DNA of 64,000 bases from contig JAVKPJ010000072.1 of the NCBI GenBank assembly GCA_033032175.1, positions 1-64,000 on the forward strand. Reading direction: 5' to 3'. Position 1 is the stretch's first letter, and every line of letters starts with the position of its first letter. This DNA comes from Saturnia japonica. Lineage: Eukaryota > Arthropoda > Insecta > Lepidoptera > Saturniidae. Made by a program: the position numbers and the translations under genes. Of this stretch, positions 10,426-22,888 are shown piece by piece. The notes beneath the pieces were generated by a model that saw only the letters and a list, made by a program, of their open reading frames with translations, was not told the DNA's origin and did no database searches.

Positions 10426-12580
10426 TTAACTACCGGATATCATAACCTGCCCTTCCAGAGGCCCTACAGAGGCGCTGGATGTAGCCACGGCTACGGACTC
10501 GTTGACAGTTCTAACGTTCTTAGCCGCTTTACCCTCCTTTCTAAGAAAAGGCACACAAGAGGCACTCCCTAACCTATGGTTAGCCGGCCTCTTGGCATCT
10601 GCACATACAGAGCATTGTGGTGACCCAGAACACTCAGAGGCTTTATGGCCTCCTTTGCCACATCGAAAGCACAACTCACTACGGTCAGCTTTCGTCTTGC
10701 AATTTTGCCGAATTCCAGACAGCGGAAGCACCTAGAGGCTCTAGGTTGCAGCAATTTAGCCTGTACAGCTACCCAGCCTAAGAGGAGCCTACGCTCCTGC
10801 GCCACCTTCTTCGCAGCAGCAATTGGGCATCTCACCCATACTGTGCCAGTGCCATAGGGAGCCCGACGCACCTCCCCTACCTTGACCTGATCTACCGAGC
10901 ATTCACCCTTTGTGGCCACAGCCTCCGCTACCTCTCCTTGGTCGCTGAATCATCCAAACCTGTGATACGAAGTTCAGCGCATTTTGTAGGCCTGGACACA
11001 TGCACCATCCCTGCACCCATTGTCTCAGCGAAGATTACTCTCAACCGCTCAGCTAATCGATCCGCCTTTTCCCCACTCGCAGCACCAGGTACTTCAAGCT
11101 TGCGTGCACCAGTAGCCGTCTCCTTGACTTTTATGAAAGGTATGTCGAGGGAGGCTATATCTACCTTACCTTGGCAAGTGATACTACCTTACATAATCGA
11201 TCCCTTGTTTAACCGCTTCCGGCTGTAGCGTTAGTATTACAGCTGTTGAGCGTGGGACGGTAAGTTTAGCGGGAGTCACAGCAGAAGGAGGAGTTCTACC
11301 TTTGACCATATGCTTCTTACCACCATGCTTTACCACCGCCGACCATTCTTCACGAACAACAGGAGCTGGAAGCGAAGAGACCGGCTGTAACACTGATTCC
11401 TGTACCGCTTGTGCGGCCATTGATTTTTTCTTTTTCCTCCTTTTACGAGCTGGAGCCGGAGGCCCAGAATGTATCTCTACGTCACATACCTCCGTTCCAC
11501 CTATCTCCAGAGATATCTCCCTGTCCACAGTCAACGGATAACGCCCTGATTTGCCCTCTATAACATCCATGAAAGCCTTCATTTTATTTTCCATTTCCCT
11601 CAACATATTATTCATCGCATGGTTAAGCATATCACTAGTAACCATGGATGATACTTCTTTTAGAGCTGCTGTTCCACGCTTCCGAGACATTGAAGGAAAC
11701 TTCTTGACCTCCATTATGGGGAGAAATTACTAAGTCCCCCGTACTCACCACTTCAGGTAAGCTAGCTGTAGCCACTGACTGTACTTGTCGGGCCTTATGA
11801 AGGTCTTCGCGAAGCCCTGCCAATTCCTTGCGAAGTTCAACCAGCTCCGCCGCTTGCTTTGCCTCATTAGTCTTCAAGCAGTTATATGCATCTTGAAGCA
11901 TTTTTATTTCCTCCGAGGCTGATCTATCAGCTAATGCTTTGGCCTTATCCGTTATGGAGGCTGCCGCTTCTTTGAGGGCACGCTGAAACGTACCCTTCAG
12001 ATTCCTTGATTTTAGTGCGACTTCGAGAATGACTTTAACATCACTCTGAATCCCTCTGTAAGATTCACAGCGAGCTCTTCCTCCGTCGCTGGAATGAGAG
12101 ATCTCCTTACAGCCCGATCCAATCTCGCCGCGAGGCTATCTCAGCTACCTCCTGTTCAGCTTTAAGGTGAAGTTCTTCTCTCTCCAGACGAATAAGCTTC
12201 GCCTTAGCTTTCGCCAGACCAATATAATGACCCGATACTGGAGGACGACCTCTCCCTTTCTTAGAGATCGGAGTACAATGCCCAGTTACCCCATTTTCAG
12301 AATCCGTACTAGAAGACGAATCTGGTGCTGTACACAGGCGCCCCTTCCCCTTAGAAAAAGCCAATTTTGCAAGAGGCACGTCACTCCCTTCACTCGCCGT
12401 TGCCATAAGGGTTTTGCTACCAGCGCTCTCGTCCGAAACACAATCAAGCGCAGAGTTACCCTCAAGAAGCACAACGGGACAATCCGCTGTACCAGAAGCA
12501 GCATCATTGTCAACAGCGCTTCCCTCCAAATCACTAAGTTTCTCCTTTTTGTTTTTGTTTTTAAAAATAGAACTCTTCAT
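10426..12580 (-). pseudogene. T3 B-like ORF1 (Gag), frameshifted
   Basis: Begins MKSSIFKNKNKKEK at 12580. Recognisable blocks are the AT-hook-like KKGRGRPPVSGHYIGLAKAK (about 12223-12270), a coiled-coil region (about 11800-11930), a basic KRRKKKKS tract, the core STAVILTLQPEAVKQGI (about 11190-11260), VKVGEVRRAPYGTGT, and zinc knuckles (CFRCLE..., CFRCGKGGHKASEC, CSVCADAKRPANHRLGSASC). The order matches T7 ORF1, but the sequences clearly differ, so this is a separate subfamily. At least four indels break the frame, one of them inside the first knuckle. Confidence 0.82.
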
Positions 12581-13014
12581 TTCTAATCCCACGAGAATGG
12601 GGGAAGCAAACGGTCCACCCAGGCAGTGCCCCCTGTGCCTGGGTAAGCCTAGCGTAACCCGTCAGAGAGTCGGCCGGTTCTCTGACGGGGGGGGGGGGGG
12701 GGGGTCGCACTAGTGACTGGTCTCCCACCAGCCACGCATCCCCTTACGGTGCGCCGCCGCTTGGGATTAGGGTAATTTTTTATAGAGGTTATCTTCCTCG
12801 CGGTCCGGGCGGTGAAGCCAAGACCCTCGGTCCCATACGAAGCCGCGAGACGTAACCACGACACTCCGATGGGATTACGAGATTGACGGTGACAAGCCGG
12901 ACAACGTGTCCAACCTGCCCACCCGACGGCAGTGTGAGTGCACGCCGAGCCCGCCAACACGCCATGTTCTTCGTTACCTCTGATAAGCAGAGGGACGGTA
13001 AACGTAGCCCCCCC
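12581..13014 (-). other. T3 5' UTR with an 18-base G run
   Basis: A-type 5' UTR with the same serial hairpins as T2. An 18-base G run at 12687-12704 (a C run in the RNA) replaces the usual 3 to 5, beside the CCGTCAGAGA stem. The GAGG-type hairpin lies near 12785-12800. Confidence 0.65.
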
Positions 13015-13092
13015 GTCAGGTATTAGCCGTCGGCCGTGAAGCGGCCGCCGTTGCCCGGGATGCACCACGCGGAGGTTCCTGACTCGCACCCC
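13015..13092 (-). ncRNA. T3 HDV-like ribozyme
   Basis: Same fold as in T2, with P1 GGGGUGC/GCAUCCC, P2 GUCAGG/CCUGAC and P4 GGCCG/CGGCC. J4/2 is GGCUAAU, and the P4 loop reads CUUCA instead of CUUCU. Its presence on an element with B-type ORF1 shows that the 5' end is A-type. Confidence 0.92.
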
Positions 13093-13101
13093 AACCTAAC
13101 C
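13093..13101. repeat. Telomeric repeat remnant between T3 and N1
   Basis: AACCTAACC between the T3 ribozyme and the N1 poly(A). Confidence 0.9.
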
Positions 13102-13125
13102 TTTTTTTTTTTTTTTTTTTTTTCA

Positions 13126-13211
13126 GTTTGGGAAAACCCATCATGGGTACCCGCCCGCCGCGGAGGACAGCAGACGGGTTATGTGGGACTGTACCCACTA
13201 AAAACCCAAAC
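13126..13211 (-). other. N1 3' cloverleaf
   Basis: N-type version: closing stem GUUUGGG/CCCAAAC, arm 1 GUGGG/CCCAC with loop UACAGU, arm 2 about 10 bp, and arm 3 ACCC/GGGU. Almost every pair differs from family A, yet pairing is kept. Confidence 0.78.
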
Positions 13212-13352
13212 ATCGCCTCCGGAGCGCTTGGCGTCGGGGGCACAGGAATCGCTTGCGCATTACCTCTGTGCCCACCGACAAGCGCTGCCCCCCCGAAGAG
13301 AGGCTCTCCCCACTGGGACGCCCATCACCGACCGCAGCCCCAGCCTCCGTTC

Positions 13353-13496
13353 AATTTTTTCACGAGGTGTTATTCCTCGGTGATTTTTTAACGAGGTTTT
13401 CTTCCTCCAGCTCCGGCCCCGCAGACCAGACCCCGCCCTTGTGATTTTTTAAAGAGGTTGTCTTCCTCTCAATTTTTTAGCGGGGTTTCTTCCTCA
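13353..13496 (-). repeat. N1 array of four GAGG...CCTC hairpin units
   Basis: Each unit reads, in the sense strand, GAGGAAGAAAACCTC (with small changes) followed by an A-rich NNTAAAAAAT. Units lie at about 13353-13380, 13381-13409, 13442-13470 and 13471-13496. The single-copy equivalent is in the 5' UTR of A-type elements (6263-6277 in T2). Confidence 0.75.
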
Positions 13497-13515
13497 CGGT
13501 CGCAGAGGACAGGGA

Positions 13516-13645
13516 GAGCGGCACAACGAAACACCGACACGCCTCTTCCCTGCGACCCCACGCGCGTCCGCCATCTTTTAGCGACGGTGGCGACCCCGTC
13601 GAGGCCGCGGAAGGTAGGGTGAGCGGCACAACGAAACACCGACAC
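13516..13645. repeat. N1 25-bp direct repeat
   Basis: A 25-bp word beginning gagcggcacaacgaaac is present at 13516-13540 and 13621-13645, 105 bp apart. It is shared with N2. The function is unknown. Confidence 0.8.
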
Positions 13646-13886
13646 ACCCTCTCCCGCCGCGGCCTGTCTCCTTCAGCCGCGGTGCCTCCCATACGACACC
13701 GCGGCTCGCTCAGCGGCGGTGGCGCCCATACACCACCGCAACCTACTGTTGGCCGCTTCGTCTGGGCTCTTATGCCCAAAGCCCTGACTAGCAGCCTCGC
13801 CTGTGGGTTCCTCTTGGCTTCACCGTGGGGGACCAAGCCACGGTTACTAAGCCCCCCGCCACGACAAGGCGGGACCCTCCGGGGGG

Positions 13887-13896
13887 AAACCTAACC
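13887..13896. repeat. Telomeric repeat remnant between N1 and T4
   Basis: AAACCTAACC between the C6 tract at the N1 5' end (GGGGGG on the plus strand) and the T4 poly(A). Confidence 0.85.
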
Positions 13897-13918
13897 TTTT
13901 TTTTTTTTTTTTTTTTTA

Positions 13919-14004
13919 CGTGGGGAAATCCTGCATGGGATCCGCCTCCCGAGCCGGGCAGCTCCAGAGGGGTATGTCAGACTCTTACTGACTAAAACCC
14001 CACG
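13919..14004 (-). other. T4 3' cloverleaf
   Basis: A-type fold. One extra G in arm 3 (catgggatcc) and a changed base in arm 2 (ctccag for ctcgag) weaken it slightly. Confidence 0.75.
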
Positions 14005-14246
14005 GTGTTCCACCTTCACCCATTTGGCCGGGGAGTAGGGACAGCTTACGCAATTACTTCTACTCGCCCGACGGGTGTTAGGCCCCTCATAAGGGGCCAC
14101 CTTCAGCGGTCTGAGGGGTCGAGGTGTGTGACACCCTCCGACGAACCTACGAGGGGCGCATCGAACACTGATGCGCCACGCCTCGGGCCTGTGCATTAGC
14201 TGCAAGGGCGAAGGACGTGCCCGCGTCCGACACCCGCAGGCCATTT

Positions 14247-16746
14247 TTACTGCGGCAGGAGGTCATTCCTGACCCTGCGCCGCCGGGTTCGTCGACCGCG
14301 GGAGGGGAGCTCTGACGTCTGCTCCCTCTCCCTCTCCACCGCCTCCTTTGCGAGCATGACGTCCTCGCAGAATGAGGCGACGGAGTTCCACCCGCTCTCA
14401 CCCTCGACATGGATGAAACGACGTCGGGAGTGAGAGATCGGGCCCTATAGCCGCGATGAGGTCGCGGCGTGACGAGTCCCATGCGGGACAGGCGGGCAAC
14501 TGTGTGCTGCGCGTTATCGACTTCGCAGCCGCAATGATGGCACCCAGTTGTTGGCTCTCGGCCTATGCGACACAGGTAACTCCCAAAGCATCCGTGTCCC
14601 GAGAGCACCTGCGTCAGCCGGAAGGTTAGGGTGCCGTGCCGCCTCCGTACCCATGCTGTCAAATGAGGCCTCACGGCCTCGACGGTCATCACGCCGGTGC
14701 TGGGGTGTTCCAGTCGTCGGTCCCACTCCGCCATGACCAGGATCTGGTGGAGCTCTGCCCTACGCGCCTCGATCTCACGAGGCGCGCAGGTCGTATTCCT
14801 CTCTCCCAATGCCTCCACGCCACCTGTAGAGCGACGCGAGGGCTTTCGCCTCCAGATCCCATGGCGGAGAGATCCGGCCAGTAGGGAGGCCGCCTCGAAG
14901 GAGATCGTGCGATATCCCCGGGCTGCTCTGACGGCCATCGCTCTCTGCGGTTTGCGCAGAGCGGTGATATTACGGGCCGCCAGGTTCTCAGCCCACACCG
15001 GGGCTCCGTAAAGGGCCATGGACCGCACGACCCCCATGTAGAGCTTTCGGCAAGCGGAATTTGGACCCCCAAGGTTGGGCAACAGCCCGCGCTAACGCGG
15101 CCGCAGCGCCCATAAGACGGGGGGTCAGCTGCCTGAAGTGCTCTACAAAGTCCATCGGCTATCCAGAACGAGTCCAAGATATTTCATATTGGACTGGATG
15201 CCGATTGGGACGCCTCCCACGATGATCTGGGACCCTCTCGGTGGCGCATTCCGAGGCCCATGGAAACACAGAGCCTCAGATTTTTGCAGCGCCACATTTA
15301 GTCCCAGACGCCGGATCCGACCGACGACGTGTGCCACCCCAGCGGTTGCCAATATCGCGACTTCGCGGTGCGACTTAGCTCTCGACGTGACCCAGTGTGT
15401 CGTCGGCATAACACACGACACTGAGGCCACGGAGGAGCGCACCGCGCAAACCCAGTCGTATCCGATGTTCCAGAGAAGAGGGCCCAAAACTGACCCTGGG
15501 GAACACCGGATACGACGTCTCGCCGACACATTCCACTCCGACGGGAAGACTACATACCTCTCGGAGAGGTACGCCCCGACTATGCGGCGGAGGTAGGACG
15601 GCACTCCGTGAAATCGGAGCGCCTCTCTAATTGTGGCCCAGGGCAAGGTGTTAAAGGCATTTGCGATGTCTAAAGACACAGCTATCACCACCTCGCCCGA
15701 GCAATGGCCTCCTCCGCCAGACTCCTCACTTGCGCGATCGCGTCAATCGTGGGCGCCCTCTGCGGAAACCGAACTGGTTCGCCGCCAAATCCGGCCCCAC
15801 GTGCGTTAAATGGCCGACGAGGCGGTTTGCAATCACTCTCTCGAAGAGTTTGCCCACCTCGTCGAGCAGCACAATGGGGCGGTACGCGGACGGCGAGTCC
15901 GCCGGGCGCCCGGCTTTTGGAGCAGGACTAGACGGCGGTTTTCCACTTCGACGGAAACCGGCCCTGCTCTAGACACACGCTGAGGAGTCCCAATAGTCGG
16001 GGCTCGAGGACCTCTTTGGGCCAGGACCCACGCTCGACCAGGCAGGCCGTCGGGCCCTGGGGCGGTGTTTTTGGCCGCGAGGCGTTTCACCGCCGCCCTC
16101 AATTCTTCCCGGGTCACGTCGGGCACGTCGTCTCGGTCCACGTAGGGCTCGGCCGCGGGCGGAGCCATGTGGGGAGGTGAAAACTCCTCCCTGGAGGGAA
16201 ACAGAGCGCTCACCACCTCCTCGAGGAACTCTAACTGGAGACTCTGGGTTACCGGTGGGGCCCATTGGCGAAGTTTGCCGCGTACCATCCTGTACGGGCG
16301 GCCCCACGGATCCCGATTGAGCGTTCCAGGAATTCCTCTCTGGCCAGAGCTTTTGCGCGCTCAATGGCCCGTCGGAGGGTGAGCTTAGCTGCTCTGTAAC
16401 CCTCATGCAGCTCCGCCTCTCCGGGGCTTGCGACCTTGCGAATGACGTCGTCTGCGCCTTACCCTGGTGTTACTGGCGGCGCGCTGCTACGCAAAGTGCG
16501 CGCAGTTGCTGCGCGATTTCAGCGTTCCACCAGTACACCTGGCGCTTAGCTGGACGACGCCCAACTCTCGGCATCGCCGCGTCACACATATGCGACACGG
16601 CGGCTCGCAGTCGCTCCGCCCCATCTTCGACATCGGCAGGCCTCTCGGGTGTTCCATCCATCACCCAGGCTTGCACGATGGCGGCCTCGAGGAACACCTC
16701 GCGATCGAGGCGTCCCAGAGCCCAACGTGGACTGTCCTCCTCAGGG
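14247..16746 (-). pseudogene. T4 ORF2 remnant (linker, RT, CCHC)
   Basis: Covers the linker (RQVYWWNAEIA region), the RT with SLDIANAF, GSVLGPLLWN and YADD (15399-15410), and the C-terminal CHHC finger, ending at TAA 14247. Multiple indels interrupt it, and the truncation removes the whole endonuclease. Confidence 0.88.
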
Positions 16747-16768
16747 AACCTAACCTAACCTAACCTAA

Positions 16769-16770
<2 letters not shown>
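16747..16770. repeat. Telomeric (CCTAA)n between T4 and T5
   Basis: About 4.5 units, identical in length to 352-375. Confidence 0.95.
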
Positions 16771-16802
<32 letters not shown>

Positions 16803-16803
<1 letters not shown>

Positions 16804-16887
16804 GTGGGGAAATCCTGCATGGATCCGCCTCCCGAGCCGGGCAGCTCGAGAGGGGTATGTCAGACTCTTACTGACTAAAACCCCACG
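16803..16887 (-). other. T5 3' cloverleaf
   Basis: Identical to the T2 structure. Confidence 0.8.
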
Positions 16888-17130
16888 GTGTTCCTCCTTC
16901 ACCCATTTGGCCGGGGAGTAGGGACAGCTTACGCATTACTTCTACTCGCCCGACGGGTTGTAGGCCCTCATAAGGGGCACCTTCAGCGGTTCTGAGGGGT
17001 CGAGGTGTGTGACACCCTCCGACGAACCTACGAGGGGCGCATCGAAACACTGATGCGCCACGCCTCGGGCCTGTGCATTAGCTGCAAGGGCCGAAGGACG
17101 TGCCCGCGTCCGACACCCGCAGGCCGTTTT

Positions 17131-20100
17131 TTACGGCGGCAGGAGGTCATTCCTGACCCTGCGCCGCCGGGTTCGTCGACCGCGGGAGGGGAGCTCTGAC
17201 GTCTGCTCCCTCTCCCTCTCCGCCGCCTCCTTTGCGAGCATGACGTCCTCGCAGAATGAGGCGACGGAGTTCCACCCGCTCTCACTCGCAACCATGGACG
17301 AAACGACGGTCGGGAGTGAGAGATCGGGCCCTATAGCCGCGATGAGGTCGCGGCGTGACGAGTCCCATGCGGGACAGGCGGCCAGTGTGTGCTGCGCGTT
17401 ATCGACCGCACAGCCACAATGATGGCACCCAGTTGTTGGCTCTCGGCCTATGCGACACAGGTAACTCCCGAAACATCCGTGTCCCGAGAGCACTTGCGTC
17501 AGCCGGAAGGTTAGGGTGCCGTGCCGCCTCCGTACCCATGCCGTCAAATGAGGCCTCACGGCCTCGACGGTCGTCACGCCGGCGCTGGGGTGCTCCAGTC
17601 GTCGGTCCCCACTCCGCCATGACCAGGATCTGGTGGAGCTCTGCCCTCCGCGCCTCGATCTCACGAGCGCAGGTCTATAATCCTCTCTTCCAAGGCCTCC
17701 CCGCGCCACCTGTAGAGCGACGCGAGGGCTCTCGCCTCCAGATCCCATGGCGGAGATCCGGCCAATAGGGAGGCCGCCTCGAAGGAGATCGTGCGATATC
17801 CCCGGGCTGCTCTGACGGCCATCGCCCTCTGCGGTTTGCGCAGAGGCGGCGATATTTCGGGCCGCCAGGTTTTCTTCAGCCCACACCGGGGCCCCGTAAA
17901 GGGCCATGGACCGCACGATCCCATGTAGAGCCTTCGGCAAGCGGAATTTGGACCCCCAAGGTTGGGCAACAGCCGCGCTAACGCGGCCGCAGCGCCCATA
18001 AGACGGGGGGGTCAGTTGCCTGAAGTGCTCTACAAAGTCCCATCGGCTATCCAGAACGAGTCCAAGATATTTCATATTGGACTGGATGCCGATTGGGACG
18101 CCTCCCACGATGATCTGGGACCCTCTCGGTGGCGCATTCCGAGGCCCATGAAAACACAGAGCCTCAGATTTTTGCAGCGCCACGTTTAGTCCCAGACGCC
18201 GGATCCGACCGACGACGTGTGCCACCCCAGCGGTTGCCAATATCGCGGCTTCGCGGTGCGACTTAGCTCTCGACGTGACCAGTGTGTCGTCGGCATAACA
18301 CACGACACTGAGGCCACGGAGGAGCGCACCGCGCAACACCCAGTCGTATCCGATGTTCCAGAGAAGAGGGCCCAAAACTGACCCCTGGGGAACACCGGGA
18401 GACGACGTCTCGCCGACACATTCCACTCCGACCCGGGAAGACTACATACCTCTCGGAGAGGTACGCCCGACTATGCGGCGGAGGTAGGACGGCAATCCGT
18501 GAAATCGGAGCGCCTCTCTAATTGTGGCCCAGGGCAAGGTGTTAAAGGCATTTGCGATGTCTAAAGACACCGCTATCACCACCTCGCCCCGAGCAATGGC
18601 CTCCTCCGCCAGACTCCTCACTTGCGCTATCGCGTCAATCGTGGAGCGCCCTCTGCGGAAACCGAACTGGTTCGCCGCCAAATCCGGCCCCACTTGCGTT
18701 AAATGGCCGACGAGGCGGTTTGCAATCACTCTCTCGAAGAGTTTTGCCCACCTCGTCGAGCAGCACAATGGGGCGGTACGCAGGACGGCGAGTCCGCCGG
18801 GCGCCCCGGCTTTTGGAGCAGGACTAGACGGCCGGTTTTCCACTTCGACGGAAAACCGGCCCTGCTCCAGACACGCGCTCAGGAGTCCAATAGTCGGGGC
18901 TCGAGGACCTCTTGGGCCAGGACCCACGCTCGACCAGGCAGGCCGTCGGGCCCTGGGGCGGTGTTTTTGGCCGCGAGGCGTTTCACCGCCGCCCTCAATT
19001 CTTCCCGGGTCACGTCGGGCACTTCGTCTCGGTCCACGTAGAGGCTCGGCCGCGGGCGGAGCCATGTGGGGAGGTGAAAACTCCTCCCTGGAGGGAAACA
19101 GAGCGCTCACCACCTCCTCGAGGAACTCTAACTGGAGACTCTGGTTACCGGTGGGGCCCATTGGCGAAGTTTGCCGCGTACCATCCTGTACGGGCGGCCC
19201 CACGGATCCCGATTGAGCGTCTCCAGGAATTCCTCTCTGGCCAGAGCTTTTGCGCGCTCAATGGCCCGTCGGAGGGTGAGCTTAGCTGCTCTGTAACCCT
19301 CATGCAGCTCCGCCCTCTCCGGGGCTTGCGACCTGCGAATGACGTCGTCTGCGCCTTATCCTGGTGTACTGGCGGCGCGCTGCTACGCAAAGTGCGCGCA
19401 GCTGCGCGATTTCAGCGTTCCACCAGTACACCTGGCGCTTAGCTGGACGACGCCCAACTCTCGGCATCGCCGCGTCACACATATGCGACACGGCGGCTCG
19501 CAGTCGCTCCGCCCCATCTTCGACATCGGCAGGCCTCTCGGGTGTTCCATCCATCACCCAGGCTTGCACGATGGCGGCCTCGAGGAACACCTCGCGATCG
19601 AGGCGTCCCAGAGCCCAACGTGGACTGTCCTCCTCAGGGCCTCTCGGGACGGTCGTCCCGAGGTCTGGATGGACACTTCGAATGTTATATAGAGATGGTC
19701 CGAAAGTGTCTCTACCCCCTCCAGGACTCTCCAGTCCCGAACACGGCGTGCTATTGCAGGGCTTGCGAACGATAGGTCCACTATGGATTCGCCCTGCGGT
19801 CGCACGCACGTGTTTATGGAGCCTCTGTTAAGGAAGAGTAGGCCTGATGTTACGGCCCACTCTTCCAGCGCCTCACCCCTATTATCCGTGGATGGGGAAC
19901 CCCAAGCCGTAGATTTGGCGTTGAAGTCCCCGAGGACTAGGACAGGGTGAGGGTGGCTGCCGAGACGACAGTGCCCAACTCCACCAAGAATGCCTCAAAT
20001 TCGGCGAGACTCCACCGAGGAGGTGCATACACCCCCACCACCTCAACGTCGCCGAGACGCGCCGCCACGTATCCCTGGCCCTCCTTGATGTTAGTGAAGG

Positions 20101-20296
20101 GCGGGGAGCCGGCGGCGGGCCGGGAAATGATGGCCACCGAGCCATCTCGATTACCCGCCCAGTTATCTCGGGGCGGCACGAAGTATGGCTCGGCTATCAC
20201 GGCGACGCTGATTGACCACTGTGCCATGCTTTGGACTAGCAGGTCCTGCGCACTGGCACAGTGGTTTAGATTCGCTTGGAGGAGACGGATGGCCAT
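17131..20296 (-). pseudogene. T5 ORF2: endonuclease-RT, frameshifted
   Basis: Same sequence and same breaks as T2 ORF2; YADD at 18286-18297. ATG at 20296 overlaps the ORF1 stop (TAATG at 20294-20298). Confidence 0.9.
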
Positions 20297-20298
20297 TA
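20294..20298 (-). promoter_or_regulatory. T5 UAAUG stop-start
   Basis: Overlapping TAA and ATG as in T2. Confidence 0.85.
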
Positions 20299-22469
20299 CT
20301 GATTGACTTCATCCATCTCCTCCGTTTGGTTCGTCGACAGCGCTACCGGAGCAGCCGACGAGGCAAGGGGCTGTGCAGGGGCTTTTCCCCTCTTCCCCTT
20401 CCTTCTCTTCTTGGGTTGCGACGACGCAACGCATGTCTTGCCACCCACCGGTGCCCAGCTGGTTTACCCGCACCTGCACATATTAAGCAATGCGGGTCCA
20501 CTGTGCAGGCTGCCGCCTTATGGCCGGGTTGACTGCAGCGATAGCAGAGTGCACTGCAGTCAACTTCTGAGGAGCATTTTGCCCCCAGATGACCGGCCTG
20601 AAGGCAACGGAAACACCTTGTGAGCGGGGCTGCAAGACTTTTACTCGCGCCGACACCACACCCACCAATAGCTTACGGCCGTCGCCGAGTTTTTTGGCCA
20701 CCGTCACTGGGCACGAAACCACGGCCGTTCCAGCCCCATTAAAGCGGGCGAGGATCAGTTGCTTTAACGTGCTCTGGGGGCATTCCCCAGCACGTGCAAC
20801 GGCGGCAATTAGCTTCTCTACTGTAACGGAGTCATCTAGGCCTGAGATGCGCACGTCTGCACACCTCATAGGCCTGGTCACCCGAATGTCATCAGCTGGA
20901 AAGGACGCCCTAATTTTTTCTGCAAGGGCGTCTGCTTGCGGACCACTCGTGGCACCTGGAACCTCTAAGAGGGCAGCCCCTGTTGCTGCCCTTCTATAGT
21001 TGACGCCCTCTATGCCTAGAGCGCCAAGGTTGACTTGCTCCCATGTTTTCGTTAGCACCTCCCTGTAGGTGATGCCCCTCTTCGCAGCCTCAGGTTGAAG
21101 TGTTATAACCACCGCAGTGGATTTGGAGGTGCGAAGTTTGGGGGCTCTGTTCCTTTTTGGAGGTGCTTTTGTAGCCGCCTTTTTCTTATTCTTCTTCGTG
21201 GCCTTACCCCCCTTACCTACTAACACCCACTCTCCTTGAGTGGGTTTAGGAGTGGCCACCTTCTCGCTGTAGGAAGCACGAGGGGCAGGTGTAGTCGTCG
21301 ACTTGGGACCGGCTTTCCCTGCATTTTGACTGCTTTTCTTCTTAGCTGCTTGCCGGAATTCATGCTGCCGCGGAGGACCAGTTTCAGGTGCTACCACTTT
21401 TGCAGCTTGCGCAGCCTTTCTATCCGCCGCTAAAGGAGGACGGAGTTGTCTTTCAGGGAGGAGCCTATCCTCCAAGGCCTCGAAGCGAGCACTCATTATG
21501 TTGAGTATGCGCTCGAACTTCTGGTCAATGTCAGAATTCTCGCTCCGAGGCCTCCCTGGCAACGGCGGAAATTCCTCCCTCCTCCGTGGAGCTGGAGAAG
21601 TTGAAGGGCCCAGTCCTGTCCCTGTCGCTGTGACTAGAGAGACTTCAGCTCCTGGCGATGGCTGGCGGACTTTATTCAGGTCCACCCTCATTTCTGCGAG
21701 CTCCTTCCGGAGCTCTGCCAGCTCTTCCGATTGTTTGGCATTCGTCTCCTCCAGCCTTGCGTATGCTGCTTGGACCCTTGCCAACTCCTCTGTGGTGGTC
21801 CGACTGTAAAATTTCTCTACTGCGTCCTTAATAGACACAGCGGCATCCTTAAGGGCTTTTTTGGTATGTTCCCTTAAGATTTGATGATTTTTTGGCGACC
21901 TTGAGGATCACCTCAACGTCGCCCAGTATTCTTTCGTTCAATTGGAAGGAGAGTTCTTCCTCCGGAGCAGAGATGATCTCCTTTGCGGCCCTATTAAGCC
22001 GTGCCCGCGATGCTGCCTCTGCCACCTCCTCTTCGGCTGTAAGGCGGAGTAGCTCCTCTTTCTTGCGGATGTAATCTTCCTTCACCTTTGCCAACCCCAC
22101 ATATTCTCCTGTAGTTGGGGGCCGCCCCCTACCCTTTTTGGGGATAGAAACTGGCGTTTGCGTCTGGTCAGCACCCTCGACCTTCCTTTTCCGCCAGAAG
22201 CAGACTGGCGGAGCGTCCTCAGCGCCAGACAGAGGGTTCTCAGACGACCCTACCGTCACCATAGAGGCCTCACTGGACTCGCTACACACCGACAATCTGT
22301 CTAGTGAAGGGTCCTTACGATTAGCCACAACGGGGTTGAATTCCCCTTCGCGACCATCCACTTTTCTCGCCTCACACGTAACTCCACTAGTGGAGCCACC
22401 GTCCTCGTCATTCTTAAAACTAGGTTTATTTACAATATTTACAGAGTTTTGTTTTAAAAGTTGGCTCAT
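20296..22469 (-). pseudogene. T5 ORF1 (Gag), frameshifted
   Basis: Copy of T2 ORF1 with the same N-terminal and pre-knuckle frameshifts. The two long open blocks are 20483-21838 (coiled coil and Gag core) and 21849-22469 (N-terminus with the AT-hook-like motif). Confidence 0.88.
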
Positions 22470-22888
22470 TTTTGTTCCCACGATTGTGGGGGAAGTAACA
22501 GTCCACCCAGGCAGTGCCCCTGTGCCTGGGTAAGCCTAGCGTAACCCGTCAAGAGAGTCGGCCGGTTCTCTGACGGGGGTCGTCACTCGTGACTGGTCCC
22601 ACCAGCCAAGCATCCCTCGCGGTGCGCCGCCGCTTGGGATTAGGGTAATTTTTTATAGAGGTTTTCTTCCTCGCGGTCCAGGCGGTTAAGCCAAGACCCT
22701 CGGTCCCATACGAAGCCGCGAGACGTGACCACGACACTCCGATGGGATTACGAGATCGACGGTGGCAAGCCGGACAACGTGTCCAACCTGTCCGCCCGAC
22801 GGCAGTGTGAGCGCACGCCGAGCCCGCCAACAAGCCATGTCCTTCGTCAGCTCTGAGGAGCAGAGAGTCGATAAACGAGGCCCCCCCT

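Larger units (their letters stand above)
6581..13092 (-). mobile_element. T3: mosaic element (A-type ORF2 and 5' UTR, B-type ORF1)
   Basis: Ends with a 51-base poly(A) and starts with an HDV-like ribozyme, so it has the outline of a full element. Read 5' to 3' it contains an A-type 5' UTR, a B-like ORF1, the first 39 codons of a B-like ORF2, then an abrupt switch at 10307/10306 into the tail of an A-type ORF1 and a complete A-type ORF2 region. The switch point is also where the 16.4-kb duplication ends, so a misassembly is as likely as recombination. Confidence 0.8.
13102..13886 (-). mobile_element. N1: short non-coding telomeric element
   Basis: About 785 bp between two telomeric repeat remnants, with its own 22-base poly(A) and 3' cloverleaf, but no ORF resembling Gag or RT on either strand. 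N2 (38384-39266) is a second, longer copy inserted at a different site, so this is a family and not a one-off fragment. It presumably borrows the machinery of the coding elements. Contents: cloverleaf, four GAGG-hairpin units, a 25-bp direct repeat, and a GC-rich 5' end preceded by C6. Confidence 0.85.
13897..16746 (-). mobile_element. T4: 5'-truncated family A element
   Basis: About 2.85 kb: 21-base poly(A), A-type cloverleaf, 3' UTR and the RT half of ORF2. The 5' end stops inside ORF2 at CCCTGAGG next to telomeric repeats. ORF1, endonuclease and ribozyme are absent. Its last 351 bases are identical to T1. Confidence 0.9.

Noticed and set aside
13353..13496. CRISPR-like array in N1
   Set aside because: Units are A-rich hairpins without uniform spacers, in an insect retrotransposon setting.
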